Assembly (NCBI RefSeq): GCF_017307055.1
Contig: NZ_JAFLEQ010000003.1
Location: forward strand, 472,713 to 536,712
Source: Corynebacterium mendelii
GTDB lineage: Bacteria > Actinomycetota > Actinomycetes > Mycobacteriales > Mycobacteriaceae
Direction of reading: 5' to 3'
DNA: 64,000 bases
In this document: piece after piece, positions 49,725-59,294 of the stretch
Numbering within the stretch: position 1 is the stretch's first letter
How the letters are laid out: each line of letters opens with the position of its first letter
Translations under genes and position numbers: made by a program
The notes under the pieces: generated by a model
Databases searched by the model: none
What the model saw: only the letters and a program-made list of their open reading frames with translations
Told to the model about the DNA's origin: nothing

Positions 49725-50051
49725 GTGGCCCTTCCCAAGTTGACCGATGAGCAGCGCAAAGAAGCCCTCGCCAAAGCAGCAGAAGCGCGCAAAGCCCGTG
49801 CTGAGTTGAAAGAAAAGCTCAAGCGCGGTGGAACGAACCTGAAAGAGGTTCTGGAAAAAGCGCAGTCCGATGAGATCATCGGCAAGACCAAGGTTTCCGC
49901 ACTGCTCGAAGCCATGCCGAAGGTTGGCAAGGTTAAGGCCAAGGAGATCATGGAAGAGCTGGAAATCGCCCAGACCCGCCGCCTGCGTGGTCTCGGTGAC
50001 CGCCAGCGCCGCGCTCTGCTGGAGCGTTTCGGCTTCGAAGCTGACAAATAA
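49725..50051 (+). CDS. mihF: Actinobacterial integration host factor
   Basis: Small basic DNA-binding nucleoid protein of 108 residues, typical for actinobacterial mIHF. Helical N-terminus rich in Lys/Ala/Glu, then EVLEKAQSDEIIGKTKVSALLEAMPKVGKVKA with the helix-two-turn-helix-like GKVKAKEIMEELEI, and GLGDRQRRALLERFG at the end. GTG start with GGAGG 6 nt upstream. TACACT (49550-49555) is a possible -10 with a leader of about 160 nt. The order pyrF-mihF-gmk is conserved in corynebacteria and mycobacteria. Confidence 0.95.
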   Translation: MALPKLTDEQRKEALAKAAEARKARAELKEKLKRGGTNLKEVLEKAQSDEIIGKTKVSALLEAMPKVGKVKAKEIMEELEIAQTRRLRGLGDRQRRALLERFGFEADK

Positions 50052-50068
50052 ACACCACGGTTGATTTC

Positions 50069-50093
50069 CCGGGGGCACAGACCGTGCCCCCGG
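50069..50093 (+). terminator. Hairpin after mihF
   Basis: Perfect 10-bp stem CCGGGGGCAC (50069-50078) / GTGCCCCCGG (50084-50093), loop AGACC, 18 nt after the stop. Only a weak T-rich stretch follows, so termination may be partial. Confidence 0.6.
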
Positions 50094-50271
50094 TCATCAC
50101 CGTTTAAGCCCCCTTTTTCCCTTCCGCCAAAACGGCCGGCACACCCTGCGGCCGCTGCGGCCCGGGGAGCCGAGCCAAGGGGGCGGGGCAGCTGGTCCGG
50201 TGGTTTCACCGCCGGCACCACCGCCCCGACACAGATTTTTCCACCCCAGATCAAAGGCAGACACGAAGTAC

Positions 50272-50853
50272 ATGGCCGCCACCGGTTGTTCCACAGGTCG
50301 TCTCGTGGTGTTGCTCGGACCCTCCGCGGTCGGCAAATCCACGGTTGTCCAAAGGCTCCGCGAGGAAATCCCGGACTTGTATTTTTCGGTGTCCATGACC
50401 ACCAGAAACCCCCGGCCGGGGGAGGTTGATGGTCGCGACTACCTGTTTGTCAGCCCCACCGAGTTCCAGCGGCACATCGAAGCCGGGGAGATGCTTGAAT
50501 GGGCCGACATCCACGGTGGGCTGCAACGCTCGGGAACACCGGCCGGACCGGTTGATCAGGCAGTGGCAGAAGGCCGTCCCGTGCTGGTGGAAGTCGATTT
50601 GGCCGGGGCGCGCAATGTCCGGGCCTCCCGTCCGGGATGCATCAGCGTGTTTCTCGCCCCACCGAGCTGGGAAGAATTGGTCAAACGGCTGACCGGCCGG
50701 GGGACTGAAACCGACGAGGCTGTCAAACGCAGGCTGGAAACCGCCCGCCGGGAACTTGACGCCAGGGAAGAATTCGACCACATTATCGTCAACGACAATG
50801 TCGACGACGCTGTCGCCGCGCTCCGCGACATTCTCACCGGCACTACCGAGTAG
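50272..50853 (+). CDS. gmk: Guanylate kinase
   Basis: Phosphorylates GMP to GDP. The 193-residue protein has P-loop [11 protein letters not shown] near 16-26, the GMP-binding [23 protein letters not shown] near 42-64, and [11 protein letters not shown] at the end. Central [25 protein letters not shown] matches the family. ATG at 50272 is chosen over an upstream in-frame start that adds a Pro-rich unconserved stretch. rpoZ follows 81 nt later. Confidence 0.95.
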   Translation: MAATGCSTGRLVVLLGPSAVGKSTVVQRLREEIPDLYFSVSMTTRNPRPGEVDGRDYLFVSPTEFQRHIEAGEMLEWADIHGGLQRSGTPAGPVDQAVAEGRPVLVEVDLAGARNVRASRPGCISVFLAPPSWEELVKRLTGRGTETDEAVKRRLETARRELDAREEFDHIIVNDNVDDAVAALRDILTGTTE

Positions 50854-50934
50854 CCACCGCAGCTGCACCATGGTGCAGAATACAAAGACAACACCCATCC
50901 GCACATTTTTTTCGAAGGTGAACCAATAGAAACC

Positions 50935-51213
50935 GTGAGTCAGGACAATACCGCCAACAAAAAGGTCTTCGATCCGCCGACCGGTATCACCGATCCGCCG
51001 ATCGATGAGCTTCTCGAGCACGTCACCTCCAAGTACGCCCTGGTGATTTTCGCGGCCAAACGCGCCCGGCAGATCAACAGCTACAACCAGCAGGCCAATG
51101 ACGGCGTCTTCGAATTCGTCGGCCCCCTGGTCGCGCAGCGGCAGCGCGAAAAGCCGCTGTCGATTGCCCTGAGGGAAATCGACGAAGGCCTTCTCGAGCA
51201 CAAAGAAGGCTAG
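50935..51213 (+). CDS. rpoZ: RNA polymerase omega subunit
   Basis: Small RNA polymerase assembly subunit of 92 residues. Signatures: [32 protein letters not shown] and [17 protein letters not shown] start at 50935 with GAAGG about 16 nt upstream. It lies between gmk and coaBC as in most bacteria and is followed by a terminator at 51330-51378, so coaBC probably has separate expression. Confidence 0.95.
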   Translation: MSQDNTANKKVFDPPTGITDPPIDELLEHVTSKYALVIFAAKRARQINSYNQQANDGVFEFVGPLVAQRQREKPLSIALREIDEGLLEHKEG

Positions 51214-51329
51214 AGCAGGCGCCAGGTCTGACCCGGTGACGGTGTGCGCACACATCCCACCGGGTTCGTCGACCACGCCCTTGACCCGGGACGTGGGGCG
51301 GTAAGAGACGTCGTTGTTTTTTGAAAAAT

Positions 51330-51378
51330 ACTCCCGCACCGGGGTGTGGCCAGTCCATGCCCGCCGCGGGAGTTTTTT
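51330..51378 (+). terminator. Intrinsic terminator after rpoZ
   Basis: Eight-bp stem ACTCCCGC (51330-51337) / GCGGGAGT (51366-51373) with a 28-nt loop, followed by TTTTTT. Confidence 0.75.
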
Positions 51379-51564
51379 CATGCCCGCCGCATGATCCCGG
51401 AATCCGCCGCACACCGGCAGCGCACGTGGGCGGACAGGACGGGGGTTTTACTGCCCTTTGGTCACCTGTCCGACGGGGACTCCGATAGCCTTGAACCGGA
51501 AACCGCTCCGGTTTTTTCAAAACCCCGCGGCTGCCGCCGCTTTTCTGTCACGAAAGGACCCACG

Positions 51565-52809
51565 TTGAAAACGGTCGATCAGCAGCCCGCCCGTATTGTC
51601 GTCGGCGTTACCGGTGGCATCGCCGCCTACAAGGCCTGTCACCTGGTGCGGGCTCTCACCGAGACTGGCTGCGATGTCACGGTCATTCCGACCGAGAATG
51701 CGCTGCGGTTTGTCGGGGCCGCCACTTTTGAGGCGCTGTCGCACAACCCGGTGACCACCGGTGTGTTCGAGCATGTCGATAGTGTGCGGCATGTGTCGGT
51801 GGGTAAAAACGCCGATCTGGTGGTGGTGGCTCCGGCAACCGCCGACTTTATGGCCCGCCTGGCCGCCGGAATGGCTCATGACATGCTCACCGCGACATGT
51901 TTGACAGCCACCTGCCCGATCGTGGTGGCACCGGCGATGCACACCGAAATGTGGTTCAATCCGGCGACACAGGCCAATGTCTCTACCCTGCGTGGCCGGG
52001 GGATCACGGTGCTTGAACCGGCCAGCGGACGGTTGACCGGCAAGGACACCGGCACCGGGCGCCTGCCTGAACCGGAGCAAATCCACCGCATGGCCTCGTT
52101 GGTGCGGGAAACAGGCAGCCTGTCCAGACTTTTCGAGGGGAAAAAACTTCTCGTCACCGCCGGCGGCACCCGGGAAGATATTGATCCGGTGCGTTTTGTC
52201 GGCAACCGGTCCTCCGGCAAGCAGGGATTCGCCCTGGCGGAAGTCGCCGCCCACATGGGGGCTGAGGTCAGTGTCATTGCCGCCGCCACCGACTGTCTTC
52301 CCACTCCCTGCGGTGCCCGGCTGATCCGTGTCCGCAGCGCCCTGGAGCTTGCACAGGAAGTCAATCACCGGGCCGCTGACACCGACATTGTGATCATGGC
52401 TGCCGCGGTGGCTGATTTCCGGCCCACCCACACCGCGGGAAGCAAAATCAAAAAAGCCGGCGGGCGCGACAGCCTCGGGCACATTGAGCTGACCGAAAAC
52501 CCCGATATTCTGGCCGGTCTGGTTCATGCCCGCCGACAGGGGCAGCTGCCGGAGGGGATCACCCTGGTCGGCTTTGCCGCCGAAACCGGCGATGACACCG
52601 CCGGGCCGCTGGAGCACGGTCGCGCAAAGCTGGCCACCAAGGGAGTGGATTTGCTCATGGTCAACGATGTCTCCGACGGACAGGTGTTCGGCCGGAACAT
52701 CAATGCAGGATGGGTGCTGGGCAGCAACGGATCGGTGACCACGATCGAACGGGGGGACAAATTTGTTGTTGCCCGCCGCATCCTGGAGGCGGTCGCCGCC
52801 CGCTTCTAG
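51565..52809 (+). CDS. coaBC: Bifunctional phosphopantothenoylcysteine decarboxylase / phosphopantothenate-cysteine ligase
   Basis: Two steps of coenzyme A synthesis. The 414-residue protein has an FMN-dependent CoaC domain (VVGVTGGIAAYKACHLVRAL near 10-29; HVSVGKNADLVVVAPATADF; PAMHTEMW) and a CoaB ligase domain (LVTAGGTREDIDPVRFVGNRSSGKQG near 194-219; VMAAAVADFRP; VGFAAETG). TTG at 51565 is chosen: GAAAGGA (51552-51558) lies 6 nt upstream and the family motif begins soon after; the upstream frame overlaps the rpoZ terminator. Confidence 0.95.
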   Translation: MKTVDQQPARIVVGVTGGIAAYKACHLVRALTETGCDVTVIPTENALRFVGAATFEALSHNPVTTGVFEHVDSVRHVSVGKNADLVVVAPATADFMARLAAGMAHDMLTATCLTATCPIVVAPAMHTEMWFNPATQANVSTLRGRGITVLEPASGRLTGKDTGTGRLPEPEQIHRMASLVRETGSLSRLFEGKKLLVTAGGTREDIDPVRFVGNRSSGKQGFALAEVAAHMGAEVSVIAAATDCLPTPCGARLIRVRSALELAQEVNHRAADTDIVIMAAAVADFRPTHTAGSKIKKAGGRDSLGHIELTENPDILAGLVHARRQGQLPEGITLVGFAAETGDDTAGPLEHGRAKLATKGVDLLMVNDVSDGQVFGRNINAGWVLGSNGSVTTIERGDKFVVARRILEAVAARF

Positions 52810-52915
52810 TCCGGGCACCTCCCCGGGTTACCGCGGTGCCCCACCCGGACAACCCGGCCGCCGCGAGGAAAAACTGCTGGAAAAACGGGCAAAACGGGAG
52901 GGAACAAGCCGGGGC

Positions 52916-52944
52916 TTGCCTTTTTAGACAGCTTGGTCTAGATT
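52916..52944 (+). promoter_or_regulatory. metK promoter with McbR-type operator
   Basis: TAGAC-AGCTTG-GTCTA (52925-52940) exactly fits the TAGAC-N6-GTCTA operator of the C. glutamicum sulfur regulator McbR. It lies between TTGCCT (52916-52921) and TAGATT (52939-52944), spaced by 17 nt, and overlaps the -10. Bound repressor would block RNA polymerase. In C. glutamicum metK belongs to the McbR regulon. The leader would be about 145 nt. Confidence 0.85.
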
Positions 52945-53096
52945 GAGTCCGGTGCCGGTAAACGGCCGTCGGCAATGGTCCGGTGCGCGGCCCGGTGGCT
53001 GCCCCGCGCGGGAACCGGCCGATGCCGGCCGGGGACGATCCCGTCGGCACCGAGCGTTTTTGAAAAAACATCTGCAGCGAAAGAAAGTGACCGACC

Positions 53097-54317
53097 GTGT
53101 CTGACACAAGCTCTGCGACGAGACTGTTCACCAGCGAATCAGTGACCGAGGGGCACCCGGACAAGATTTGCGACGCTATCTCCGATCTTATTTTGGACGC
53201 CATGCTCGCCCAGGATCCGAATTCCCGGGTTGCCGTGGAAACGGTGGTCACCACCGGGCTGGTGCATATTGTCGGTGAGGTCCGCTGCGCCGGTTACGTC
53301 GAAATCCCGCAGATTGTGCGCCAGAAACTCAAAGACATCGGGTTCACTTCCTCCCAGGTGGGCTTTGACGGCACCACCTGTGGTGTCACCGTGGCCATCG
53401 GGGAGCAGTCGCAGGAGATCGGTGCCGGGGTGGACAACTCCACCGAAGCCCGCGGCGGCGGCACCGATGAGCTGGATAAGGCAGGGGCCGGGGATCAGGG
53501 CCTGATGTTCGGCTACGCCACCAACGAGACCCCGGAATACATGCCGCTTCCCATTGCCACCGCCCACCGGCTGGCCCGCCGGCTGACCCAGTGCCGCAAG
53601 GACAACATCATCCCCGGGCTGCGGCCGGACGGCAAAACGCAGGTCACTTTCGCCTACGACGACAATGACCAGCCGCTGCGGTTGGATACGGTGGTGGTGT
53701 CCACCCAGCACGCCGAGGACGTCTCCCAGGAGCAGCTGGCCCGGGAGATTAAGGAACACGTCGTTGATTTCGTGGTGCGGGACGCGCATCTGGGCCGTTT
53801 CGTCGACGATGGGCTGAACCTTCTGGTCAACCCCTCCGGATCCTTCGTGGTCGGCGGACCGATGGGGGATGCCGGTTTGACGGGGCGGAAGATCATTGTC
53901 GACACCTACGGCGGCATGGCCCGCCACGGCGGTGGTGCATTCTCCGGCAAAGACCCCTCGAAGGTGGACCGTTCCGGTGCCTACGCCATGCGCTGGGTGG
54001 CCAAAAACGTGGTGGCGGCAGGTCTTGCCGACCGGGTTGAGGTGCAGGTCGCCTATGCCATCGGCCGGGCCAAACCGGTGGGATTGTATGTGGAAACCTT
54101 CGGTACCGCCACCGACGGGCTGAGCGACGCCGACATCCAGGCTGCGGTGGAGAAAGTCTTCGATCTGCGGCCGGCGGCGATCATCAAGGATCTTGATCTT
54201 CTGCGCCCCATCTACGCCCAAACCGCGGCCTACGGTCATTTCGGGCGGACTGATCTCGACCTTCCCTGGGAGAACACCGACCGCGCCGAGGCACTGCGGC
54301 AGGCCGCCGGGTTGTGA
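53097..54317 (+). CDS. metK: S-adenosylmethionine synthetase
   Basis: Makes SAM from methionine and ATP. The 406-residue protein has [20 protein letters not shown] near 10-29, [22 protein letters not shown] near 132-153, the flexible-loop region KTQVTFAYD, and the P-loop-like [16 protein letters not shown] near 278-293. GTG start with GAAAGAAAG upstream. McbR-type control is indicated by the operator at 52925-52940. priA starts 16 nt after its stop, so they are probably co-transcribed. Confidence 0.97.
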   Translation: MSDTSSATRLFTSESVTEGHPDKICDAISDLILDAMLAQDPNSRVAVETVVTTGLVHIVGEVRCAGYVEIPQIVRQKLKDIGFTSSQVGFDGTTCGVTVAIGEQSQEIGAGVDNSTEARGGGTDELDKAGAGDQGLMFGYATNETPEYMPLPIATAHRLARRLTQCRKDNIIPGLRPDGKTQVTFAYDDNDQPLRLDTVVVSTQHAEDVSQEQLAREIKEHVVDFVVRDAHLGRFVDDGLNLLVNPSGSFVVGGPMGDAGLTGRKIIVDTYGGMARHGGGAFSGKDPSKVDRSGAYAMRWVAKNVVAAGLADRVEVQVAYAIGRAKPVGLYVETFGTATDGLSDADIQAAVEKVFDLRPAAIIKDLDLLRPIYAQTAAYGHFGRTDLDLPWENTDRAEALRQAAGL

Positions 54318-54333
54318 TCTAGCATAAGGTTTC

Positions 54334-56352
54334 ATGGCACCCCGCACCCCCGCACCCGACAACGATGTGGCACAGGTGCTGCCTCTTGTGCGGACCGCCC
54401 ACCTGGACCGGTTGTTCGACTACCGGGTCCCGGCTGAACTGGCCGACGATTGTGTGCGCGGGGTGAAGGTGCGGATCCGTTTTTCCGGCAGGCTGGTCGA
54501 CGGGCTGGTCTACCACCGCACCGACCAGCAGACCCACCACGGGTCCCTGGCCTTCATCAACAAGGTTGTCACCCCGTCGCCGGTTGTCGGCGACCACATG
54601 TTCGCCCTGATCGACAAACTGGCGGTGCGCTACGGGGCGATCACCCAGGATGTCATCCGGGCGGCTGTTCCGCCGCGGATCGCCGCCGCAGAGAAATCGG
54701 ACTTTTCCACCCCCTGGCAGGACTTGGGCCAGGCAACAGAGCCGGATTTGTCCCCCTGGGCGCTCTACCGGCACGGCACCGGGTTCGTCGATGCGGTGCT
54801 GGCGGGAAAAACAGTCCGCGCCGCCTGGCAGATCGCCCCCGGGCACAACCCGGCCACCGCCGTGGCGGCGCTGGCGGCGAAAACCGCCATGGACGGCGGC
54901 GGGGTGCTGGTGGTGGTTCCCGACAAGCGGCATCTGGACCGGGTTGAGCGGGAGCTGAAAAAATGGGTGGGGGCCAAACAGATCACGGTGCTTCACTCGG
55001 CGTTGGGTGATCAGGCACGCTACCGGCGCTTTCTATCCATCGCTTCCGGCCAGTCACGGCTGGTCATCGGCACCCGGTCGGCGGCTTTCGCCCCGGTGGC
55101 CAATCTGCGGCTGGCGGTGATCATCGATGACGGCAACGACAATCTGGTCAATCCGCGCAGCCCCTACGACCATGCCCGGGAGGTGGTCACCACCCGCTCG
55201 GCATTGACCGGCTGCGCGCTGGTGCTGGGCGGAATAAGCCGCACCGCGGAAGTGCAGATGATGGTCGAGTCGGGTTGGGCGCATGATCTTCTCGGCGACG
55301 ACCATGTCCTCCGGGCCGGCCGACCGGTGGTGCGGGCGGCCGCCGATTCGGTGCAGGCGCTGCACCGGGATCCGCGGGCCGGGTCCGCCCGGCTGCCGTC
55401 TGTGGCCTACCAGGCGGTGAAAAAAGCGCTGGCCAACAATACCCCGGCGCTGGTTCAGGTGCCCCGGGCCGGTTATGTGCCGTCGTTGGGCTGCGGGAGC
55501 TGTTTCACCCCGGCGCGCTGCGCGGCGTGCAATGGCCCGGTCGGCTACCGCGACGGCGGTGGGGTGCTCACCTGCCGCTGGTGCGGGCGCCCGGCAGCCA
55601 ACTGGCGCTGCCCGGAGTGCGGGTCGGTGAAGCTGCGGGCACAGGTCAAAGGGGTGGCCCGCACCGCAGAAGAGCTGGGTCGGGCGTTCGCCCCCTGCTC
55701 GGTTGTTTCCTCCGGGTCCGGGCATGTCATCGACTCCGTTGACGGCGACGTTGCCAGGGTGGTGGTGGCCACCCCGGGGGCGGAACCGGTGGCCACCGGC
55801 CCCGGCTACGGTGCGGTACTGCTGCTGGATACCTGGGCGCTTTTGGGCCGGGATGATCTGCGGGCGGAGGAAAAAGCCCTCCGGCACTGGCTGCAGGCGG
55901 CGTTTCTGGCCCGCCCGGCCGATGCCGGGGGAGAAGTGGTGGTGGTTGCCGAACCCCACCACCGGGTGGTGCAGCATCTGATCCGTTTCGACCCGGTGGG
56001 TGCTGCCCGGCGGGAGCTGGCCGACCGGGCGGAGGTGGGCTTCCCCCCGGCGGTGCACATGGCTGTCATCGACGCCCCGCAGGCCACCATCACCGAATTT
56101 GCCGCGGGCCTTGACCTGCCGGAACAATTTGACATCCTGGGTCCCGTCGATCTTCCCCGCGGGGTGGGCCTTCCCGGCCACTGGGATGACAAAGCCCTGG
56201 GGGTTGCCCAGCGGCTGATTGTCCGCTGCCCGGGTACGGCCGCCGACCGGACGCTGCTGGGTGGGGCCTTACGGGCCGCACGGGTACTGCGGGCGGTGAC
56301 CGCCCCCGGCGCCCCCCTGAGAATCCAGGTTGATCCCTTGACTGTCGGCTAG
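54334..56352 (+). CDS. priA: Probable replication restart protein PriA, ATPase motifs degenerate
   Basis: PriA-like protein of 672 residues. The N-terminal DNA 3'-end-binding domain is present (AHLDRLFDYRVPAELADD, VRIRFSGRLVDGLV). The zinc-binding Cys-pair module (about 388-430; CGSC, CAAC, CRWC, CPEC) is intact, and the C-terminal domain has VGFPPAVHMAVID. The helicase core is not: the Walker A position reads APGHNPATA without GKT, and the DEEH box reads IDDGNDN. It should bind forks but not unwind DNA. From general knowledge, many actinobacterial PriA proteins lack these motifs. ATG at 54334 has AAGG 6 nt upstream; it follows metK closely. Confidence 0.9.
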   Translation: MAPRTPAPDNDVAQVLPLVRTAHLDRLFDYRVPAELADDCVRGVKVRIRFSGRLVDGLVYHRTDQQTHHGSLAFINKVVTPSPVVGDHMFALIDKLAVRYGAITQDVIRAAVPPRIAAAEKSDFSTPWQDLGQATEPDLSPWALYRHGTGFVDAVLAGKTVRAAWQIAPGHNPATAVAALAAKTAMDGGGVLVVVPDKRHLDRVERELKKWVGAKQITVLHSALGDQARYRRFLSIASGQSRLVIGTRSAAFAPVANLRLAVIIDDGNDNLVNPRSPYDHAREVVTTRSALTGCALVLGGISRTAEVQMMVESGWAHDLLGDDHVLRAGRPVVRAAADSVQALHRDPRAGSARLPSVAYQAVKKALANNTPALVQVPRAGYVPSLGCGSCFTPARCAACNGPVGYRDGGGVLTCRWCGRPAANWRCPECGSVKLRAQVKGVARTAEELGRAFAPCSVVSSGSGHVIDSVDGDVARVVVATPGAEPVATGPGYGAVLLLDTWALLGRDDLRAEEKALRHWLQAAFLARPADAGGEVVVVAEPHHRVVQHLIRFDPVGAARRELADRAEVGFPPAVHMAVIDAPQATITEFAAGLDLPEQFDILGPVDLPRGVGLPGHWDDKALGVAQRLIVRCPGTAADRTLLGGALRAARVLRAVTAPGAPLRIQVDPLTVG

Positions 56353-56457
56353 CCGCGGCGAATCCACCCCCACCGGGGGCCGTTCCGTGGGGTACCGGGT
56401 GCGCCCCGTGGGCCGCTGGGGTGCCGCCGGGGGGGTGGTGCTGTGTCTGTGTGCCGC

Positions 56458-56508
56458 TATGATCAAACCACGGCGGCCTGTTGCCGGGGAACGGTTGTTT
56501 TTCCCCGG
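56458..56508 (+). promoter_or_regulatory. Putative fmt promoter and leader hairpin
   Basis: TATGAT (56458-56463) is a good -10. A hairpin CCGGGGAA (56484-56491) / TTCCCCGG (56501-56508) lies in the first part of the resulting 165-nt leader, followed by a tandem 12-nt repeat CCGCCGGGTGCA at 56531-56554. Confidence 0.45.
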
Positions 56509-56630
56509 AGGACCGTTTCGGCCGTTGCCGCCGCCGGGTGCACCGCCGGGTGCACCCCAACAGTTTTGCTTGTTTGTCCGCCCATTGATTTTTTCCCGAC
56601 ACCAGGAAGGCACCGGTACACAGTCCACCC

Positions 56631-57587
56631 ATGCGTCTTGTTTTCGCCGGAACACCCACCCCCGCCGCCCATGTGCTTGCCGCACTGGCCGCCAACCCCC
56701 GCCATGAGATCGCCGCGGTGATCACCCGGCCCGATGCCCGCCGCGGCCGGGGACGCACCCTGCATCCCTCGGCCTGCAAACAGTTCGCCCTCGAGCACGG
56801 CATTGACGTGTTCACCCCGCAGATGCTTGCCGCGGGAACCGACGACGGCGATGAGATCCGCCGGGTACTGGCCGGACTGGAACCCGATTGCCTCCCGGTG
56901 GTGGCCTATGGGGCGCTGATCCCGGAAGATCTTCTCGCTATCGCCCCCCACGGGTGGGTCAACCTGCACTTTTCCCTTCTGCCGCGGTGGCGGGGCGCCG
57001 CCCCGGTGCAGTCGGCGATCGCCGCCGGTGACACCACCACCGGGGCGACGACCTTCCGTATCGACAAGGGACTTGACACCGGGCCGATTCTGGCGGCACA
57101 GCCGTGCCCGATCACCGGCACCGACACCGCGGGCAGTCTGCTCGGCAAGCTGGCCGACTGCGGGGCCGAGCTTCTCAGCTCCACCATGGACGGGTTGGCC
57201 GACGGCCGGATTGTCGCGCAGCCGCAGCCCGCCGAAGGGGTCACCCACGCCGGGAAAATCACCACCGCCGATGCCCGCATCGACTGGAGCGCACCGGCAA
57301 CAACCATTGACCGGATGCTGCGGGCGGTGACCCCGGCACCGGGTGCGTGGACCATGGCGGGGGACAGGCGGATCAAAATCGGCCGGTTGACCGACCCCGG
57401 CCCCGAGAGTGCGGATACCCCGCAGCGTCAGCCCGGGCAGGTGATTATCGACGGGATGCGGCTTATTGTCGCCACCGGCACCACCCCGGTGGAGATCACC
57501 CGAATCCAGCCGCCCGGAAAACCGATGATGGACGCCGATGCTTTCGTCAACGGCAACCGCGACATTGACGGGATGGTGCTGCAATGA
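56631..57587 (+). CDS. fmt: Methionyl-tRNA formyltransferase
   Basis: Formylates initiator Met-tRNA with 10-formyl-THF. The 318-residue protein has RLVFAGTPTPAAHVL at the start, the substrate-binding AYGALIPEDLL and catalytic NLHFSLLPRWRGAAPVQSAI near 110-129, followed by GATTFRIDKGLDTGPIL and the C-terminal tRNA-binding domain. ATG 56631 is the conserved start. Its TGA overlaps the ATG of rsmB (ATGA), so the two are translationally coupled. Confidence 0.96.
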   Translation: MRLVFAGTPTPAAHVLAALAANPRHEIAAVITRPDARRGRGRTLHPSACKQFALEHGIDVFTPQMLAAGTDDGDEIRRVLAGLEPDCLPVVAYGALIPEDLLAIAPHGWVNLHFSLLPRWRGAAPVQSAIAAGDTTTGATTFRIDKGLDTGPILAAQPCPITGTDTAGSLLGKLADCGAELLSSTMDGLADGRIVAQPQPAEGVTHAGKITTADARIDWSAPATTIDRMLRAVTPAPGAWTMAGDRRIKIGRLTDPGPESADTPQRQPGQVIIDGMRLIVATGTTPVEITRIQPPGKPMMDADAFVNGNRDIDGMVLQ

Positions 57588-59197
57588 GCGGCGGATTCCG
57601 GTCCCGGGCAGGCGGCACCCCACCCACCCCACCGACAACCCCCGCCCCGTCGGCTGCCGGCCGGCCGGGCCGACGGACCCACCGGGGCGGGCGGGAAAAC
57701 GCAACCGCCGGCCCGGCCGCGCACTCCCGGCGCGGCGCCGCCGGTAGCGGCGGTGCGGCCGCCACACGGGGCAGAGCAGGCAACCCGAAAAACAGACGGT
57801 TCCTTGCCCCGGCAGACGGCCCGGCGGTGGATATGGCACGCCGGGTGGCTGTCGATGTGCTGTGGAAAGTCCGCGAGGACGGCGCATTCGGCAACCTGGT
57901 GCTGCCGCAGTTTCTCAGCGAGGCGCAGCTGTCCGGCCGGGATGCGGCGTTTGCCACCGAGATCACCTACGGCAGCCTGCGCACCATGGGTATCTGCGAC
58001 GCCATTATCGACGCGGCCAGTGACCGGCCGGTGGGCCGACTGGACGGGGTGGTGCTCGACTGCCTGCGGTTGGGCGTCTACCAGCTGCTGTTTACCAAAG
58101 TGGAGTCCCATGCGGCAGTCGATACCACCGTTCGTCTGGCGGGGCTTCTGGCAGGGGGACGGGTGACCGGGTTCGTCAACGCGGTGATGAGACGAATCTC
58201 CCGTACCCCAGCGTCGGTGTGGCTGGACACGCTGGCGCCGTCTGATCCGCTGGCGCGCGCCGCCTGGATGACCGGCCACCCGGGATGGATTGCCGAGAGT
58301 TTTGCCGCGGCGCTCGCGGCCGGGCCGGAGGATCCGCGACCGCGGCCCGCCGACGGGAAGCTTCCCGCTGATTTGAATGAGGCCCTGGCCGCCGACAGCA
58401 GCCGCCCCGGTATCCACCTGGTGGCCCGCCCCGGCGAACTGACCCAGGAAGAACTGTGCGCGCTCACCGGTGCCGCACCGGCCCGGTTCAGTCCCTACGG
58501 GGCGTATCTCGACTCCGGCAACCCGGCCGATTTCGACTGCGTGCGCCAGGGGCTGGCCGCCGTGCAGGATGAGGGATCGCAGTTGATCGCCCGGGCACTG
58601 ACCGAAGTGCCCGTCGACGGCCCCGACGGCGGGCGGTGGCTGGATTTGTGTGCCGGGCCGGGCGGCAAAGCCGCCCTGATCGGCGGTATTGCCGCCATTG
58701 CCGGTGCCCGCCTGGATGCCGTGGAGCTGGCCCCGCACCGGGCGGAGCTGATCAGGAAAACAGTCCGCGACATGCCGGTGACGGTGATCACCGCCGACGG
58801 CACCAACCCGCCGCTGGAGCCCGGCTACGACCGCATTCTGGTGGATGCGCCGTGCTCCGGTCTCGGTGCGCTGCGCCGCCGGCCCGAAGCCCGCTGGGTG
58901 AAACGGGAATCCGCCATCGCGGAGCTGACCGAACTGCAGCAGGCACTGCTGGAATCGGCGGTGGGGCTGCTGCGTCCCGGCGGGGTGATCATCTATTCGA
59001 CCTGTTCGCCCGATATCCGGGAAACCCGCGGGGTGGTCGATGCTGTTGCGGGATCCCACGACAACCTGGTGGAACTGCCCGCCGGCAGCTATTTCTGCGG
59101 CATGAGGGATACCGGTGGGTTTGCCTCGGTGCAGATGTGGCCGCACCGCCACGGAACCGACGCCATGTTTGCCGCGGTGCTGAAAAAAACCATCTGA
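57584..59197 (+). CDS. rsmB: 16S rRNA (cytosine-C5)-methyltransferase RsmB/NOL1-NOP2-sun family
   Basis: SAM-dependent rRNA methyltransferase of 537 residues. The first 80 or so residues are a basic Gly/Arg/Pro/Ala-rich disordered stretch. A NusB-like domain follows (MARRVAVDVLWKVREDGAFGNLVLPQFL to FVNAVMRRI), then the methyltransferase core: SAM loop LDLCAGPGGKAALIGGIA near 351-368, VDAPCSGLGALRRRPEARW near 420-438, and STCSPDIRETRGVVDAV, which supplies the second Cys. ATG overlaps fmt by 4 nt. Confidence 0.93.
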   Translation: MSGGFRSRAGGTPPTPPTTPAPSAAGRPGRRTHRGGRENATAGPAAHSRRGAAGSGGAAATRGRAGNPKNRRFLAPADGPAVDMARRVAVDVLWKVREDGAFGNLVLPQFLSEAQLSGRDAAFATEITYGSLRTMGICDAIIDAASDRPVGRLDGVVLDCLRLGVYQLLFTKVESHAAVDTTVRLAGLLAGGRVTGFVNAVMRRISRTPASVWLDTLAPSDPLARAAWMTGHPGWIAESFAAALAAGPEDPRPRPADGKLPADLNEALAADSSRPGIHLVARPGELTQEELCALTGAAPARFSPYGAYLDSGNPADFDCVRQGLAAVQDEGSQLIARALTEVPVDGPDGGRWLDLCAGPGGKAALIGGIAAIAGARLDAVELAPHRAELIRKTVRDMPVTVITADGTNPPLEPGYDRILVDAPCSGLGALRRRPEARWVKRESAIAELTELQQALLESAVGLLRPGGVIIYSTCSPDIRETRGVVDAVAGSHDNLVELPAGSYFCGMRDTGGFASVQMWPHRHGTDAMFAAVLKKTI

Positions 59198-59294
59198 CCC
59201 GCCCACCCGGTCGACACGGCCGGTGCCGCGACCGGGTGCGTCGGGTCGGGCAATCCGCGGCGGCGGCCGAATCCGGCGGATAGACTCGTGGACT

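Noticed and set aside
52810..53096. SAM riboswitch upstream of metK
   Set aside because: No SAM-I/II/IV-like core was seen; a McbR-type operator explains the control better.
56529..56556. Short tandem repeat as a CRISPR or VNTR
   Set aside because: Only two copies of a 12-nt unit; too little for an array.
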